Positions 5,111-12,934 of a stretch of 14,045 bases of DNA are shown here, piece by piece. Under the pieces are notes generated by a model. That model did not search any database. It worked only from the letters and a program-made list of their open reading frames with translations, and was not told where the DNA came from. Positions within the stretch are counted from its first letter, which is position 1; each line of letters begins with the position of its first letter. Origin of the DNA: an uncultured Methylococcaceae bacterium (GTDB lineage Bacteria; Pseudomonadota; Gammaproteobacteria; Methylococcales; Methylomonadaceae); assembly GCA_903903365.1 (NCBI GenBank), contig CAIUYS010000411.1, forward strand, positions 1 through 14,045, in the 5' to 3' direction. A program made the translations under genes and the position numbers.

Positions 5111-7513
5111 ATGAAAAATAGACGACTGGATTCTTCACAACTATATAAACCTTGCAATGTTGAACAATTAAAATTTGCTTCTACCGAAGAGCTTGACGAT
5201 ATCGATATTACCGTGGGTCAAGAACGAGCGGTTGATGCTATAAAATTTGGTATTCGTATTCAGAAAAACGGTTTTAATATTTTCGCAATGGCACCCGCCG
5301 GCACCGGAAAATTGACCACGGTAAGGCAGTTGGTTGAGCACGAAGCCAGCCGAAAAGACATCCCTTCAGAGTGGTGTTACGTCAATAATTTTAGCGAACC
5401 GGCCAAGCCTTCGGCTATTAAATTAATACCGGGGCAAGGTAAATATTTTAAGGAAGACATGGAGCAATTGATTGACGAGCTCAGTGTCGCAATACCGGCT
5501 GCGTTTGATGGTGATGAATACCGCTCCAGGGAAGGTGAAATTGAAAGTCAATCTAGGCAACGGGAAATAGATGAACTAAGCCAATTACGTGATAAGGCCG
5601 CAAATGCACATGTCATTCTTATAGAAACCCCCACCGGCTATGCTTTTTCTCCAGCCGATGAAAACAATGAAATGATTACGCCTGAGCAGTTTAATAAGCT
5701 GGATAAGGATAAACAGCATGCAATAAAAAAATCCATTATTGAGTTACAGGATGACTTGGCGAAATTGTTAAAAAATTTCCCTGCCTGGCGTAAGGAGGCC
5801 AAGCGCAAATTACAAGCCCTTAATCGTGAAGTGGCTGAACTGGCGGTAAATCATAGCGTTGATGAATTGATCGAGAAATATGCTAAACAGGAAGCCATTC
5901 TTGGCTATCTGAATGATGTACAGAAAGATATTGTTGAGCATGTGCGCGATTTTATTCCGCGTAGCGAAAAAGTCTTGTCATTTATGGAGTTACCCCAGGA
6001 ATCAAATCCATTTAAACGCTATCAGGTCAATTTGATGGTTGATTTTAGTCATACAAAATCTGCTCCGGTGATTTTTGAAGATAACCCAAATTACAGTAAT
6101 CTGCTGGGTCGTATTGATCATCAGGCTTATATGGGGTCGTTGGTTACTGACTTCACTATGATTAAGCCGGGGGCTTTGCATAAAGCCAATGGTGGTTATC
6201 TGATACTGGATGCCAGAAAAATATTGATTCAGCCTTATAGTTGGGAAACGCTTAAAAGAACCTTGCAGGCCGATGAAATACGTATTGAATCTTTGGAGCG
6301 GGCGCTCAGTTTAATGAGTTCGTCATCATTGGAACCGGAACCCATCCCGTTAGACGTAAAAATCATTCTGGTGGGTGATCCGTTAATTTATTATTTATTA
6401 AGCGCTTATGACCCCGAATTTCATAATCTCTTTAAAGTAGCTGCTGATTTTGATGAATCCGTTTCCAGAGAAAAAAGCAGTCATGACTATGCGCGTTTAC
6501 TGGGAACCATTGCCCGGCGCGAAAAATTAAAGCCACTTAGCCAAAATGCTGTTGCCAGGGTTATCGAGCATAGTTCCAGATTAGTCGGTGATGCAGAAAA
6601 ATTGCTAACGCATCTTGAAACCATTAAGGACTTATTAACAGAATCCAATTATTGGGCGGAAGATAATGGCCACGTCCATATAACCAACAGTGATATACAG
6701 CAAGCCATTGATCATAAAACCCACCGGTTGGATAAACTTAGGGAAAAGCTTTATGAGCATATTGAACGTGGTACGCTTTTAATTGATGTTGAAGGTATCG
6801 TGATTGGCCAGATTAATGCGCTGTCAGTCTTGCAATTGGGAGAGTTTTCATTTGGACAGCCTTCGCGTATTACCGCAGCAACCCGTCTGGGTAGCGGAAA
6901 AGTGGTCGATATTGAACGTGAAATCGAATTGGGCGGGGCTATTCATTCAAAAGGCGTGCTCATATTATCGAGCTTTATCGCCGCACGGTATGCCCGAAAA
7001 ACGATGTTTTCAATAGCCGCCAGTTTGGTATTTGAGCAATCTTATGGCTCTGTAGAGGGTGATAGCGCCTCTCTGGCTGAAGCATGTGTCATTTTATCAT
7101 CCATTGCCCAGATTCCTTTAAGGCAGGATCTCGCTATCACCGGCTCAATAAACCAACTGGGGCAAGTTCAGCCGATAGGCGGCGTTAATGAAAAAATTGA
7201 GGGGTTTTTTGATATTTGCGCCAAAAAAGGTTTAACCGGCACGCAGGGCGTAATCATTCCTGCCATCAATATCAAACACTTAATGTTACGTTGGGATGTG
7301 GTGCATGCCGCTCAATCCGGTCAATTTAGCGTCTATGCCGTGACAACGGTCGATGACGCGATTGAGCTGCTTACTGGTATAGAAGCAGGAATTGCCAACG
7401 AACAGGGAACCTATCCGCTGGAATCATTTAATGGTCAGGTCGAAGTCCAGTTACAGCAATTTACAATGATTAAAAAAGATTTTGTTGGTAGATCCAAAGT
7501 TATATCTGATTAG
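5111..7513 (+). CDS. Lon-related ATP-dependent serine protease (LonB/YcbZ-like, AAA_32 plus Lon_C)
   Basis: This is an 800-residue protein from the ATG at 5111, which has AGG 9 bases upstream; an in-frame ATG at 5015 would add 32 residues that do not look like the family. Residues 61-68 (APAGTGKL) form the Walker A loop, NGGYLILDA (about 360-368) is the Walker B, and a long charged, helical insert (about 140-290) lies between. The C-terminal third is the Lon protease domain: Ser652 in GDSASLAEA and Lys695 in GGVNEKIEG, 43 residues apart exactly as in classical Lon. This group (COG1067) lacks the Lon N-terminal domain. It is cytosolic and is expected to degrade selected or misfolded proteins using ATP; its substrates are poorly known. 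P-loop position 8 is Leu rather than Ser or Thr. The gene stands alone after a long leader region and converges on the 7606 gene. Confidence 0.93.
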   Translation: MKNRRLDSSQLYKPCNVEQLKFASTEELDDIDITVGQERAVDAIKFGIRIQKNGFNIFAMAPAGTGKLTTVRQLVEHEASRKDIPSEWCYVNNFSEPAKPSAIKLIPGQGKYFKEDMEQLIDELSVAIPAAFDGDEYRSREGEIESQSRQREIDELSQLRDKAANAHVILIETPTGYAFSPADENNEMITPEQFNKLDKDKQHAIKKSIIELQDDLAKLLKNFPAWRKEAKRKLQALNREVAELAVNHSVDELIEKYAKQEAILGYLNDVQKDIVEHVRDFIPRSEKVLSFMELPQESNPFKRYQVNLMVDFSHTKSAPVIFEDNPNYSNLLGRIDHQAYMGSLVTDFTMIKPGALHKANGGYLILDARKILIQPYSWETLKRTLQADEIRIESLERALSLMSSSSLEPEPIPLDVKIILVGDPLIYYLLSAYDPEFHNLFKVAADFDESVSREKSSHDYARLLGTIARREKLKPLSQNAVARVIEHSSRLVGDAEKLLTHLETIKDLLTESNYWAEDNGHVHITNSDIQQAIDHKTHRLDKLREKLYEHIERGTLLIDVEGIVIGQINALSVLQLGEFSFGQPSRITAATRLGSGKVVDIEREIELGGAIHSKGVLILSSFIAARYARKTMFSIAASLVFEQSYGSVEGDSASLAEACVILSSIAQIPLRQDLAITGSINQLGQVQPIGGVNEKIEGFFDICAKKGLTGTQGVIIPAINIKHLMLRWDVVHAAQSGQFSVYAVTTVDDAIELLTGIEAGIANEQGTYPLESFNGQVEVQLQQFTMIKKDFVGRSKVISD

Positions 7514-7605
7514 CCCCAGTTATAATGAAGAGCTAAAATCCAATAAAACCAAAAAATGTCGTAGTTGCCAAATCCAGCGCTGTGATGCTTTCTTGTTTAG
7601 GGTTT

Positions 7606-8010
7606 TTATTTGTCAGCGACCTTAACGAGCCAGCCGGTCTTGTCATCACAACCCGTTTCCGCCTTTGCACTGACATCAATTCTGACATATTTCCCATTTA
7701 AAGACGCGGGTAATTTTGCTTTGACTAGATGAAAGCTGCTATTACTTTCTACTTTAAACGGAAGCGCTTCTTTTTTGGCTATTAACTTGATGGTGCTGGG
7801 GTCTGCCCAAGATGATATTTTTATAATAAACTCTGATTCTGGTGCAACTTCAATATTATCAGGCGCCTTATATTCAGTGAGATTAAAATCAGTGAAGCGT
7901 GGTTTTTTGCATTCTTTCTCTAATTCTTCAGGGCTGTAGGCGACTGCCGCACCACTAGATAAGACGACAGTAATTAGTAGTGCGGATTTAAGTAGCGTTG
8001 TTATTTTCAT
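7606..8010 (-). CDS. Small secreted protein with two cysteines (function unknown)
   Basis: This 134-residue protein has an N-terminal signal peptide (MKITTLLKSALLITVVLSSG) with cleavage near AVA/YS at residue 24. The mature part begins YSPEELEKECKKPRFTDF and continues as alternating polar and hydrophobic segments typical of beta strands (EFIIKISSW, STIKLIAKK, KYVRIDVSAKA, GWLVKVADK). Its only two cysteines, C34 and C121, flank the beta-rich core and could form a disulfide, which suits a periplasmic or secreted location. An Ig-like sandwich is plausible but unproven. The start is well supported by GAGGA 7 bases upstream of the ATG. No partner gene is adjacent: it converges on the Lon-like gene and diverges from purM. 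I do not recognise a named family. Confidence 0.85.
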   Translation of the reverse strand: MKITTLLKSALLITVVLSSGAAVAYSPEELEKECKKPRFTDFNLTEYKAPDNIEVAPESEFIIKISSWADPSTIKLIAKKEALPFKVESNSSFHLVKAKLPASLNGKYVRIDVSAKAETGCDDKTGWLVKVADK

Positions 8011-8159
8011 ATTTATTCCTCAATAAAGACTGGGTGTTATTTTTAATTATTAATTTATTGATACACAAGGCCACTTTAAGTATTTTTGTAATTTAATTCA
8101 ACTATTTTGGTAGTAATTAAAAGTCAATGACTAAACAGTGGCAAACTTTCTTCATATCC

Positions 8160-8189
8160 TTCACAAAAAACGACGATGTCTTGTACAAT
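8160..8189 (+). promoter_or_regulatory. Sigma-70 promoter of purM
   Basis: TTCACA (8160-8165) and TACAAT (8184-8189) each match the consensus at five of six positions, with an 18-base spacer. Transcription would begin near 8196, about 24 bases before the TTG at 8220. The promoter lies inside the open frame that begins at the ATG at 8127, which argues against that upstream start. Confidence 0.6.
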
Positions 8190-8219
8190 ATATATTTAAA
8201 TTTAAAAGAGACAATAACA

Positions 8220-9266
8220 TTGAGCCAAAAAAACCAAGAAAGCTTAAATTATAAAAGTGCCGGCGTTGATATTGCGGCAGGTAATGAATTAGTTGAGCGT
8301 ATCAAACCTATTGCAGCCAGAACACGCACAGCAGGTGTTATGTCGGGTTTGGGTGGGTTCGGCTCAATGTTTGAACTACCCCTGGATCGTTATAAAAACC
8401 CGATTCTGGTTTCAGGAACGGATGGCGTAGGTACCAAGCTAAAACTGGCTATAGATTTAGGTATCCATAACACGGTCGGTATCGATTTGGTTGCCATGTG
8501 CGTCAACGATATTATTGTGCAAGGGGCGGAGCCGTTGTTTTTTCTGGATTATTTCGCCACTGGCAAGCTGGATGTTGATACGGCAGCAGCAGTGATAGAC
8601 GGTATAGGTAAGGGATGTGAGTTGGCTGGCGCTGCGCTGGTGGGCGGTGAAACAGCCGAAATGCCGGGTATGTATGCGGATGGTGAGTATGATCTGGCGG
8701 GTTTTTGCGTAGGTATCGTGGAAAAAAGCAAGGTACTGGACGGTAGTAAAGTTAGTGTCGGTGATAAGCTGATTGGCATTGCCTCGTCTGGCCCGCATTC
8801 TAATGGTTATTCTTTAATTAGAAAAATAATTGCTCACAGCAATTCAGCGCTGACCGATGTGTTTGGCGATAAAACCTTAGGCGTGGCTTTATTGGAGCCG
8901 ACTAAAATTTATGTCAAATCGTTATTGGCCTTATTGGAAAAAGTGCCTGTTCATGCCTTTGCCCACATTACGGGCGGCGGTTTAACCGAGAATTTACCAC
9001 GCGTACTGCCGTTCGGGCTTAATGCGAACATTGACCTTTCTTCTTGGATATTTCCTGATATTTTCTTATGGCTACAAGAACAGGGCAATGTGTCTCAAGC
9101 GGATATGTTAACAACCTTCAATTGTGGTATCGGCATGATAGTGTGTGTTGCCGCAGAAGATGAAAAAGCAACCCTTGAAGCACTGCAAGCCTTGGGTGAA
9201 ACAGTTTTCGTTATTGGCGAACTGGTTGAGTCAGAAGGCAAGCCTGAAGTTAACTATATTCTTTAA
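8220..9266 (+). CDS. purM: Phosphoribosylformylglycinamidine cyclo-ligase (AIR synthetase)
   Basis: PurM closes the imidazole ring in purine synthesis: FGAM plus ATP gives AIR, ADP and phosphate. From the TTG at 8220 the protein is 348 residues, close to E. coli PurM (345), and begins SQKNQESLNYKSAGVDIAAG after the initiator; the SYKDAGVDIDAG of E. coli aligns directly. Hallmarks: GTDGVGTKLKLA (66-77, nucleotide loop), GGETAEMPGMY (142-152), SSGPHSNGYSLIRK (about 189-202) and a late HITGGGLTENLPRVLP. An upstream ATG at 8127 would add 31 non-homologous residues, has no ribosome binding site, and lies before the promoter; AAAGAGA precedes the TTG at a normal distance. In E. coli purN follows purM; here nnr follows after 131 bases that contain a tandem repeat. 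Adenylate-family PurM acts as a cytosolic dimer. Confidence 0.95.
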   Translation: MSQKNQESLNYKSAGVDIAAGNELVERIKPIAARTRTAGVMSGLGGFGSMFELPLDRYKNPILVSGTDGVGTKLKLAIDLGIHNTVGIDLVAMCVNDIIVQGAEPLFFLDYFATGKLDVDTAAAVIDGIGKGCELAGAALVGGETAEMPGMYADGEYDLAGFCVGIVEKSKVLDGSKVSVGDKLIGIASSGPHSNGYSLIRKIIAHSNSALTDVFGDKTLGVALLEPTKIYVKSLLALLEKVPVHAFAHITGGGLTENLPRVLPFGLNANIDLSSWIFPDIFLWLQEQGNVSQADMLTTFNCGIGMIVCVAAEDEKATLEALQALGETVFVIGELVESEGKPEVNYIL

Positions 9267-9281
9267 GTCCATCATGCGCTC

Positions 9282-9306
9282 TTGACTGGAGTCGATTAGT
9301 TTTTTT
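9282..9306 (+). terminator. Weak terminator candidate after purM
   Basis: TTGAC (9282-9286) and GTCGA (9291-9295) can form a five-pair stem with one wobble around a four-base loop, followed by TTAG and a run of seven T (9300-9306). The stem is short, so read-through into nnr is likely even if it works. Confidence 0.3.
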
Positions 9307-9334
9307 CAGGCGAGGGCGTATCGGTTAAATCAGG

Positions 9335-9380
9335 TTATACATAGCATTCTCACCGAATTATACATAGCATTCTCACCGAA
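9335..9380 (+). repeat. Perfect 23-bp tandem repeat with partial hairpin
   Basis: Two identical 23-base units, 9335-9357 and 9358-9380, lie head to tail; each begins TTATACATAGC and ends CTCACCGAA. After the second unit, TGC completes an inverted repeat: GCATTC (9367-9372), loop TCACC, GAATGC (9378-9383). The first copy can form only part of this stem. Each unit also starts with TTATACAT, which resembles a -10 hexamer, so the duplication may have doubled a promoter element for nnr, 18-41 bases upstream of its start. Confidence 0.85.
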
Positions 9381-9397
9381 TGCTTTAAATCTTAATA

Positions 9398-10864
9398 ATG
9401 ACCATGCAAAAATTACCCATAACACTTTATCGTATAGCCCAGGTTAGAGAGCTTGACCGAATAGCTATACAAGAAGCAGGTATTTCCGGTTTTGAATTAA
9501 TGAGCCGAGCGGGTTATGAAGTTTTTCAGTGGTTCAGGAATAAATGCCCGAATAGTCAATCAGTCGCTGTTTTTTGCGGCACCGGTAATAATGCCGGTGA
9601 TGGCTACATTATTGCCAGGTTGGCTTTGGAAGCCGGATTGAAGGTGAGCGTTTACTGTCTTGCAAACCCTGAAAATAGTAAAGGTGATGCGCTGACTGCT
9701 TACCAAAGCTATGCTCAGGCAAACGGAACGGTTATTCCCTTTCAAGGCGATGAAAGCATTGATGCCGATGTGATTGTTGATGCTTTATTAGGCACTGGAC
9801 TGGATCGGCCGGTAACGGGACTTTATGCTCAAGCCATTCAGCTTATCAACAAGTCGGCTGCGTATATTGTTGCGGTAGACTGTCCATCGGGCTTAAATGC
9901 GGATACCGGCAATGTGCTGGGCTGTGCGGTAAAAGCGGATTGCACCGTTACTTTTATCGCTTTGAAACAAGGATTATTGACAGGGCAAGCGGCCGATTAT
10001 TGCGGTGAAATTTGTTATGCCTCATTAGCTGTGCCAGAGACTATTTTTCAAACCATTTCCCCGTCAGCAGTTCATGTCGTTAAAACACCGTTGCCACGTC
10101 GTCAACGGTGTTCGCATAAAGGTAATTACGGGCATGTGCTGATAGTGGGTGGTGATTGCGGTTATTCCGGTGCGGCAAGACTGGCCGGTGAAGCGGCTTT
10201 GCGAGTGGGTGCAGGCTTGGTTAGTATTGCAACACGACCAGAACATGCAGGGTTAATGAACCTAAACCGGCCGGAATTAATGTGTCATGGTGTCAGTAGT
10301 GCCAAGCAGTTATCCGGTTTGTTGGAAAAGGCCAGTGTTGTTGTGATTGGTCCCGGGTTGGGACAAAGTGAGTGGGCAACAGAACTGTTTATGGCAACTC
10401 TGGCCGCTCAAAAATCGTTGATTATTGACGCGGATGGTTTAAATCTTTTGGCGGGTTTATCCATCACTAATCCTGACTGGATTTTAACGCCCCATCCGGG
10501 TGAAGCGGCAAGGCTATTAAAGTGCTCTAGGACTGACATACAACAAGACCGGTTTGCCGCTGTCATGGCTATGCAGGCCAACTATGGCGGCGTTGTCATT
10601 CTTAAAGGTGCCGGCACTTTAATTGCCTCTAAAGATCAGTGTGCCGTTTCTACAACAGGAAATCCAGGCATGGCTTCAGGAGGTATGGGCGATGTGTTGT
10701 CCGGTGTCATTGCCGGTTTACTGGCGCAAGGCTTGTCTTTACAAGATGCGGCACAACAAGGCGTTTATAGGCACGGACAGGCTGCTGATACGGCCGCAGA
10801 AAAAGACGGTGAAAGGGGGTTGTTGGCCAGTGATTTAATGCCTTATCTCAGAGGGAGTGAGTGA
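9398..10864 (+). CDS. nnr: Bifunctional NAD(P)HX epimerase / ADP-dependent NAD(P)HX dehydratase
   Basis: This 488-residue fusion has the two expected halves. The N-terminal YjeF_N (NnrE) domain, about residues 1-220, carries the GTGNNAGDGYIIARL motif (61-75) and epimerises damaged NAD(P)HX. The C-terminal ribokinase-like NnrD domain, about 235-488, contains HKGNYGHVLIVGG, IGPGLGQSEWA, DADGLNLL, TPHPGEAARLL and GNPGMASGGMGDVLSG (421-436, with Asp432 in the catalytic GxGD position), and dehydrates S-NAD(P)HX using a nucleotide phosphate donor. Together they restore NADH and NADPH in the cytosol. ATGs at 9398 and 9404 are both possible; neither has a visible ribosome binding site. The stop overlaps the tsaE ATG (TGATG), so nnr and tsaE are co-transcribed and probably coupled, the common nnr-tsaE-amidase arrangement in gammaproteobacteria. 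Confidence 0.94.
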   Translation: MTMQKLPITLYRIAQVRELDRIAIQEAGISGFELMSRAGYEVFQWFRNKCPNSQSVAVFCGTGNNAGDGYIIARLALEAGLKVSVYCLANPENSKGDALTAYQSYAQANGTVIPFQGDESIDADVIVDALLGTGLDRPVTGLYAQAIQLINKSAAYIVAVDCPSGLNADTGNVLGCAVKADCTVTFIALKQGLLTGQAADYCGEICYASLAVPETIFQTISPSAVHVVKTPLPRRQRCSHKGNYGHVLIVGGDCGYSGAARLAGEAALRVGAGLVSIATRPEHAGLMNLNRPELMCHGVSSAKQLSGLLEKASVVVIGPGLGQSEWATELFMATLAAQKSLIIDADGLNLLAGLSITNPDWILTPHPGEAARLLKCSRTDIQQDRFAAVMAMQANYGGVVILKGAGTLIASKDQCAVSTTGNPGMASGGMGDVLSGVIAGLLAQGLSLQDAAQQGVYRHGQAADTAAEKDGERGLLASDLMPYLRGSE

Positions 10865-11280
10865 TGCAGAAGTATTTGGAAAATGCAGAAGAAACCGAGC
10901 AATTTGGCGCAGAATTATTTACGTCTTTACCCTCAAAAAGTCTGGTTTTTTTGTACGGCGATTTAGGCGCAGGAAAAACAACACTGGTCAGAGGTTTTCT
11001 TAGAGCCGCAGGCTATCATGGCACTGTTAAAAGCCCAACCTATACGTTAGTCGAAGAATACGAGGTAGGCGGTCGAAAAATATTTCATTTTGATTTATAT
11101 CGATTGGTTGATCCCGAAGAATTGGAATGGATGGGCATTCGGGATTATTTCGATCAGGATAGCCTCTGCTTTATTGAATGGCCTGACAACGGTAAGGGAT
11201 TTTTGCCAAAACCTGATAGAATTATCACTTTAAAAATGCAAGGGCTTGCGCGGTCATTAAATATGGAGTATGGTTTGTAA
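10864..11280 (+). CDS. tsaE: tRNA t6A37 threonylcarbamoyl transferase complex ATPase TsaE
   Basis: A 138-residue P-loop protein of the usual family length (about 150). Walker A is GDLGAGKTT (32-40), followed by the TsaE signatures SPTYTLVEEY (57-66), HFDLYRL (75-81) and FIEWPDNG (103-110). TsaE binds the TsaB-TsaD pair and drives cycles of N6-threonylcarbamoyladenosine formation at position 37 of ANN-decoding tRNAs. Start: an in-frame GTG at 10861 is possible, but the ATG at 10864 sits about 7 bases after a good GAGGGAG ribosome binding site (10850-10856) and overlaps the nnr stop by one base (TGATG). The family is essential in many bacteria. The amidase gene follows after 73 bases. Confidence 0.95.
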   Translation: MQKYLENAEETEQFGAELFTSLPSKSLVFLYGDLGAGKTTLVRGFLRAAGYHGTVKSPTYTLVEEYEVGGRKIFHFDLYRLVDPEELEWMGIRDYFDQDSLCFIEWPDNGKGFLPKPDRIITLKMQGLARSLNMEYGL

Positions 11281-11353
11281 AAAAAATCACAAGGGGTCTA
11301 TAAAAACAACGACATACTGGCATAAATAAGCTTGTTGTCGGTGGGGTGTCGAT

Positions 11354-12604
11354 ATGAGAAATTACTGCAAAATCTTATTGTTCTCTGGATTACAGTTAAT
11401 GTCTGTGTCCGGTTATGCACAACAAATCAACGTAAATTCATTGCGTTATACCACTAACCCAAGCCAAAACCAGATAACTTTTGAGGTAACGTCATCGCCA
11501 CAACATCGGGTTTTTGTTATGGATAATCCTTCTCGTTTGGTTATTGATATTAAAAATGCCCAACTAGACCATTCATTAAATCAACCCTCGGCAGCGCATC
11601 CATTGTTTACCCGAGTCCGTTCGGGCATAAAAAACAACACTGACTTAAGAGTTGTTTTTGATTTAAAAACACCCATTAGTCTAAAAAAACTCACATTAAG
11701 CTCTGATAATAGCGATTCTCATCATTTAGTGATTGATTTGCTGGACAAAGACTCTGTTGCCGCCACAAAAAATGAAGATAAAGAAGTGGCCAAAATAGTT
11801 GCCAGTTTATCGCTTGAACCTAAAATGGTTGAGACCACGGCAGTTGAGACTAAGGCCGTTGCCGTTAAATCGACTGAATCTACACGAGCCAATCGCATCG
11901 TGATTGCGATTGATCCGGGGCATGGCGGGGATGATCCCGGCGCTCATGGGCCTCATGGTACCGAGGAAAAAAAAGTAACCTTTGCAATGGCTAAAAAACT
12001 GGAAGCATTAATTAATGCACAACCGGGAATGAAAGCGGTCATGGTTCGTAAAGGTGATTACTATGTAGGACTTAGAGACCGAATGAAAATTGCCAGGACA
12101 GCCAAAGCGGATTTATTTGTTTCAATACATGCTGATGCCTTCCAGGATTCCGAAGTTAAAGGCGCGTCCGTTTACACCTTATCCACCAGTGGTGCCTCAA
12201 GTGAAGCCGCGCGTTGGCTGGCAGACAGTGCCAATGCCTCTGATTTGGTGGGGGTTAGTCTTAACGATAAAGAAGATGTGTTGGCATCTGTTTTGTTGGA
12301 CTTATCGCAAACAGCAACCCAGGAAGCCAGTGTTAATGTTGCCAATCATGTATTAAAAAGCTTCGATAACATTTCAGAATTACATAAGGATTCCGTACAA
12401 AAAGCCGGCTTTCTGGTGTTGAAATCGCCTGATATACCCTCCATATTGGTGGAAACCGCTTTTATATCAAATGCCTCGGAAGAACAAAATTTACTGAGTA
12501 ACCAGTATCAATCAAAAGTCGCCAGTGCAATTTTCAAAGGCGTACTTAGTTACTTTAGGCAATCATCACCGGTTGATAACAGAATCGCTGCCTTGGATTT
12601 GTAA
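11354..12604 (+). CDS. amiC: AmiC/AmiB-type N-acetylmuramoyl-L-alanine amidase (AMIN plus Amidase_3)
   Basis: This 416-residue periplasmic amidase cuts the amide bond between MurNAc and the stem peptide to split septal peptidoglycan in daughter-cell separation. Residues 1-22 are a signal peptide (cleavage near GYA/QQ). An AMIN domain follows (about 25-130: LVIDIKNAQ, LRVVFDLK, HHLVIDLL), then a low-complexity linker (about 131-178), then the Zn-dependent catalytic domain (about 180-402). Zn ligands are H190 (DPGHGG), E205 (GTEEK), H259 (SIHAD), and the catalytic glutamate is E367 (VETAF). The segment NDKEDVLASVLLDLSQ (304-319) is the inserted regulatory helix of AmiB/AmiC enzymes, which blocks the active site until an EnvC- or NlpD-type activator binds. 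The short tail lacks a LysM domain, so it resembles AmiC more than AmiB; the symbol is chosen on that basis, although tsaE neighbours are often called amiB. Start support: GGTGGGG about 9 bases upstream. Confidence 0.92.
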   Translation: MRNYCKILLFSGLQLMSVSGYAQQINVNSLRYTTNPSQNQITFEVTSSPQHRVFVMDNPSRLVIDIKNAQLDHSLNQPSAAHPLFTRVRSGIKNNTDLRVVFDLKTPISLKKLTLSSDNSDSHHLVIDLLDKDSVAATKNEDKEVAKIVASLSLEPKMVETTAVETKAVAVKSTESTRANRIVIAIDPGHGGDDPGAHGPHGTEEKKVTFAMAKKLEALINAQPGMKAVMVRKGDYYVGLRDRMKIARTAKADLFVSIHADAFQDSEVKGASVYTLSTSGASSEAARWLADSANASDLVGVSLNDKEDVLASVLLDLSQTATQEASVNVANHVLKSFDNISELHKDSVQKAGFLVLKSPDIPSILVETAFISNASEEQNLLSNQYQSKVASAIFKGVLSYFRQSSPVDNRIAALDL

Positions 12605-12649
12605 GTTGTAATTTGCCGATAGGCTATCAAGAAAATAATCAGGTCAATT

Positions 12650-12691
12650 AAAAACAGGCCTTCTTGTCTTGGCAAGAAGGCCTGTTTTTTT
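12650..12691 (+). terminator. Strong rho-independent terminator, probably bidirectional
   Basis: CAGGCCTTCTTG (12655-12666) pairs perfectly with CAAGAAGGCCTG (12673-12684) around a six-base loop. It is preceded by AAAAA (12650-12654) and followed by TTTTTTT (12685-12691). It ends the nnr-tsaE-amiC unit. The flanking A-run gives a T-run on the minus strand, so it can also stop minus-strand transcription such as the one that would once have come from the remnant at 12776-12886. Confidence 0.95.
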
Positions 12692-12775
12692 GCAACGCCT
12701 GACTATTCAAAGTAACAAAGCAGGTCTAGCCGGTAATACACTGCTACCTTTAATAAAAGACACAATCTTCCCTGC

Positions 12776-12886
12776 CTAAAATTCAATTTCTACTGAAAAA
12801 CTACGGCCATTAGAGGGCGGTCCAAATTTCATGTGATTTCTTATATCGTAATTATTTTAATCGCTATCGGCTTGGTCATGAAGCTG
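12776..12886 (-). pseudogene. Remnant of an outer-membrane beta-barrel C-terminus, probably a TonB-dependent receptor
   Basis: On the minus strand a stop-bounded frame ends GPPSNGRSFSVEIEF followed by TAG (12776-12778). The last strand shows the outer-membrane sorting signature: F at the C-terminus, and I, V and F at positions -3, -5 and -7. The 'GPP..GRSF.V.I.F' wording and the preceding NNYDIRNHMKF are typical of TonB-dependent receptor ends. The frame is interrupted by TAA at 12857-12859, continues with QLHDQADSD and stops again at 12887-12889, so only about 35 codons survive and no start exists. The convergent orientation to amiC and the bidirectional terminator fit a lost gene. The match is by eye; chance cannot be excluded for so short a piece. 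Confidence 0.5.
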
Positions 12887-12897
12887 TCATTTAATTA

Positions 12898-12914
12898 CGC
12901 ACTGTTTTGGGGCT
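12898..12914 (+). promoter_or_regulatory. Possible NtrC-binding site upstream of ntrB
   Basis: The core CGCACTGTTTTGGGGCT resembles enteric NtrC sites of the form GCACYnnnnTGGTGC: both half-sites GCAC and TGG-GC are kept, with one mismatch in the right half. It lies about 20 bases upstream of the TATAAT at 12935-12940. NtrC control of the gene for its own sensor is known in enteric bacteria, which supports the idea but does not prove it. Confidence 0.35.
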
Positions 12915-12934
12915 TTTTTTGTTATCATAATCGC

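Noticed and set aside
7561..7605. Palindrome CAGCGCTG between the convergent protease and secreted-protein genes as a terminator
   Set aside because: It has no loop and no adjacent T-run in the right place, so I cannot support a terminator there.
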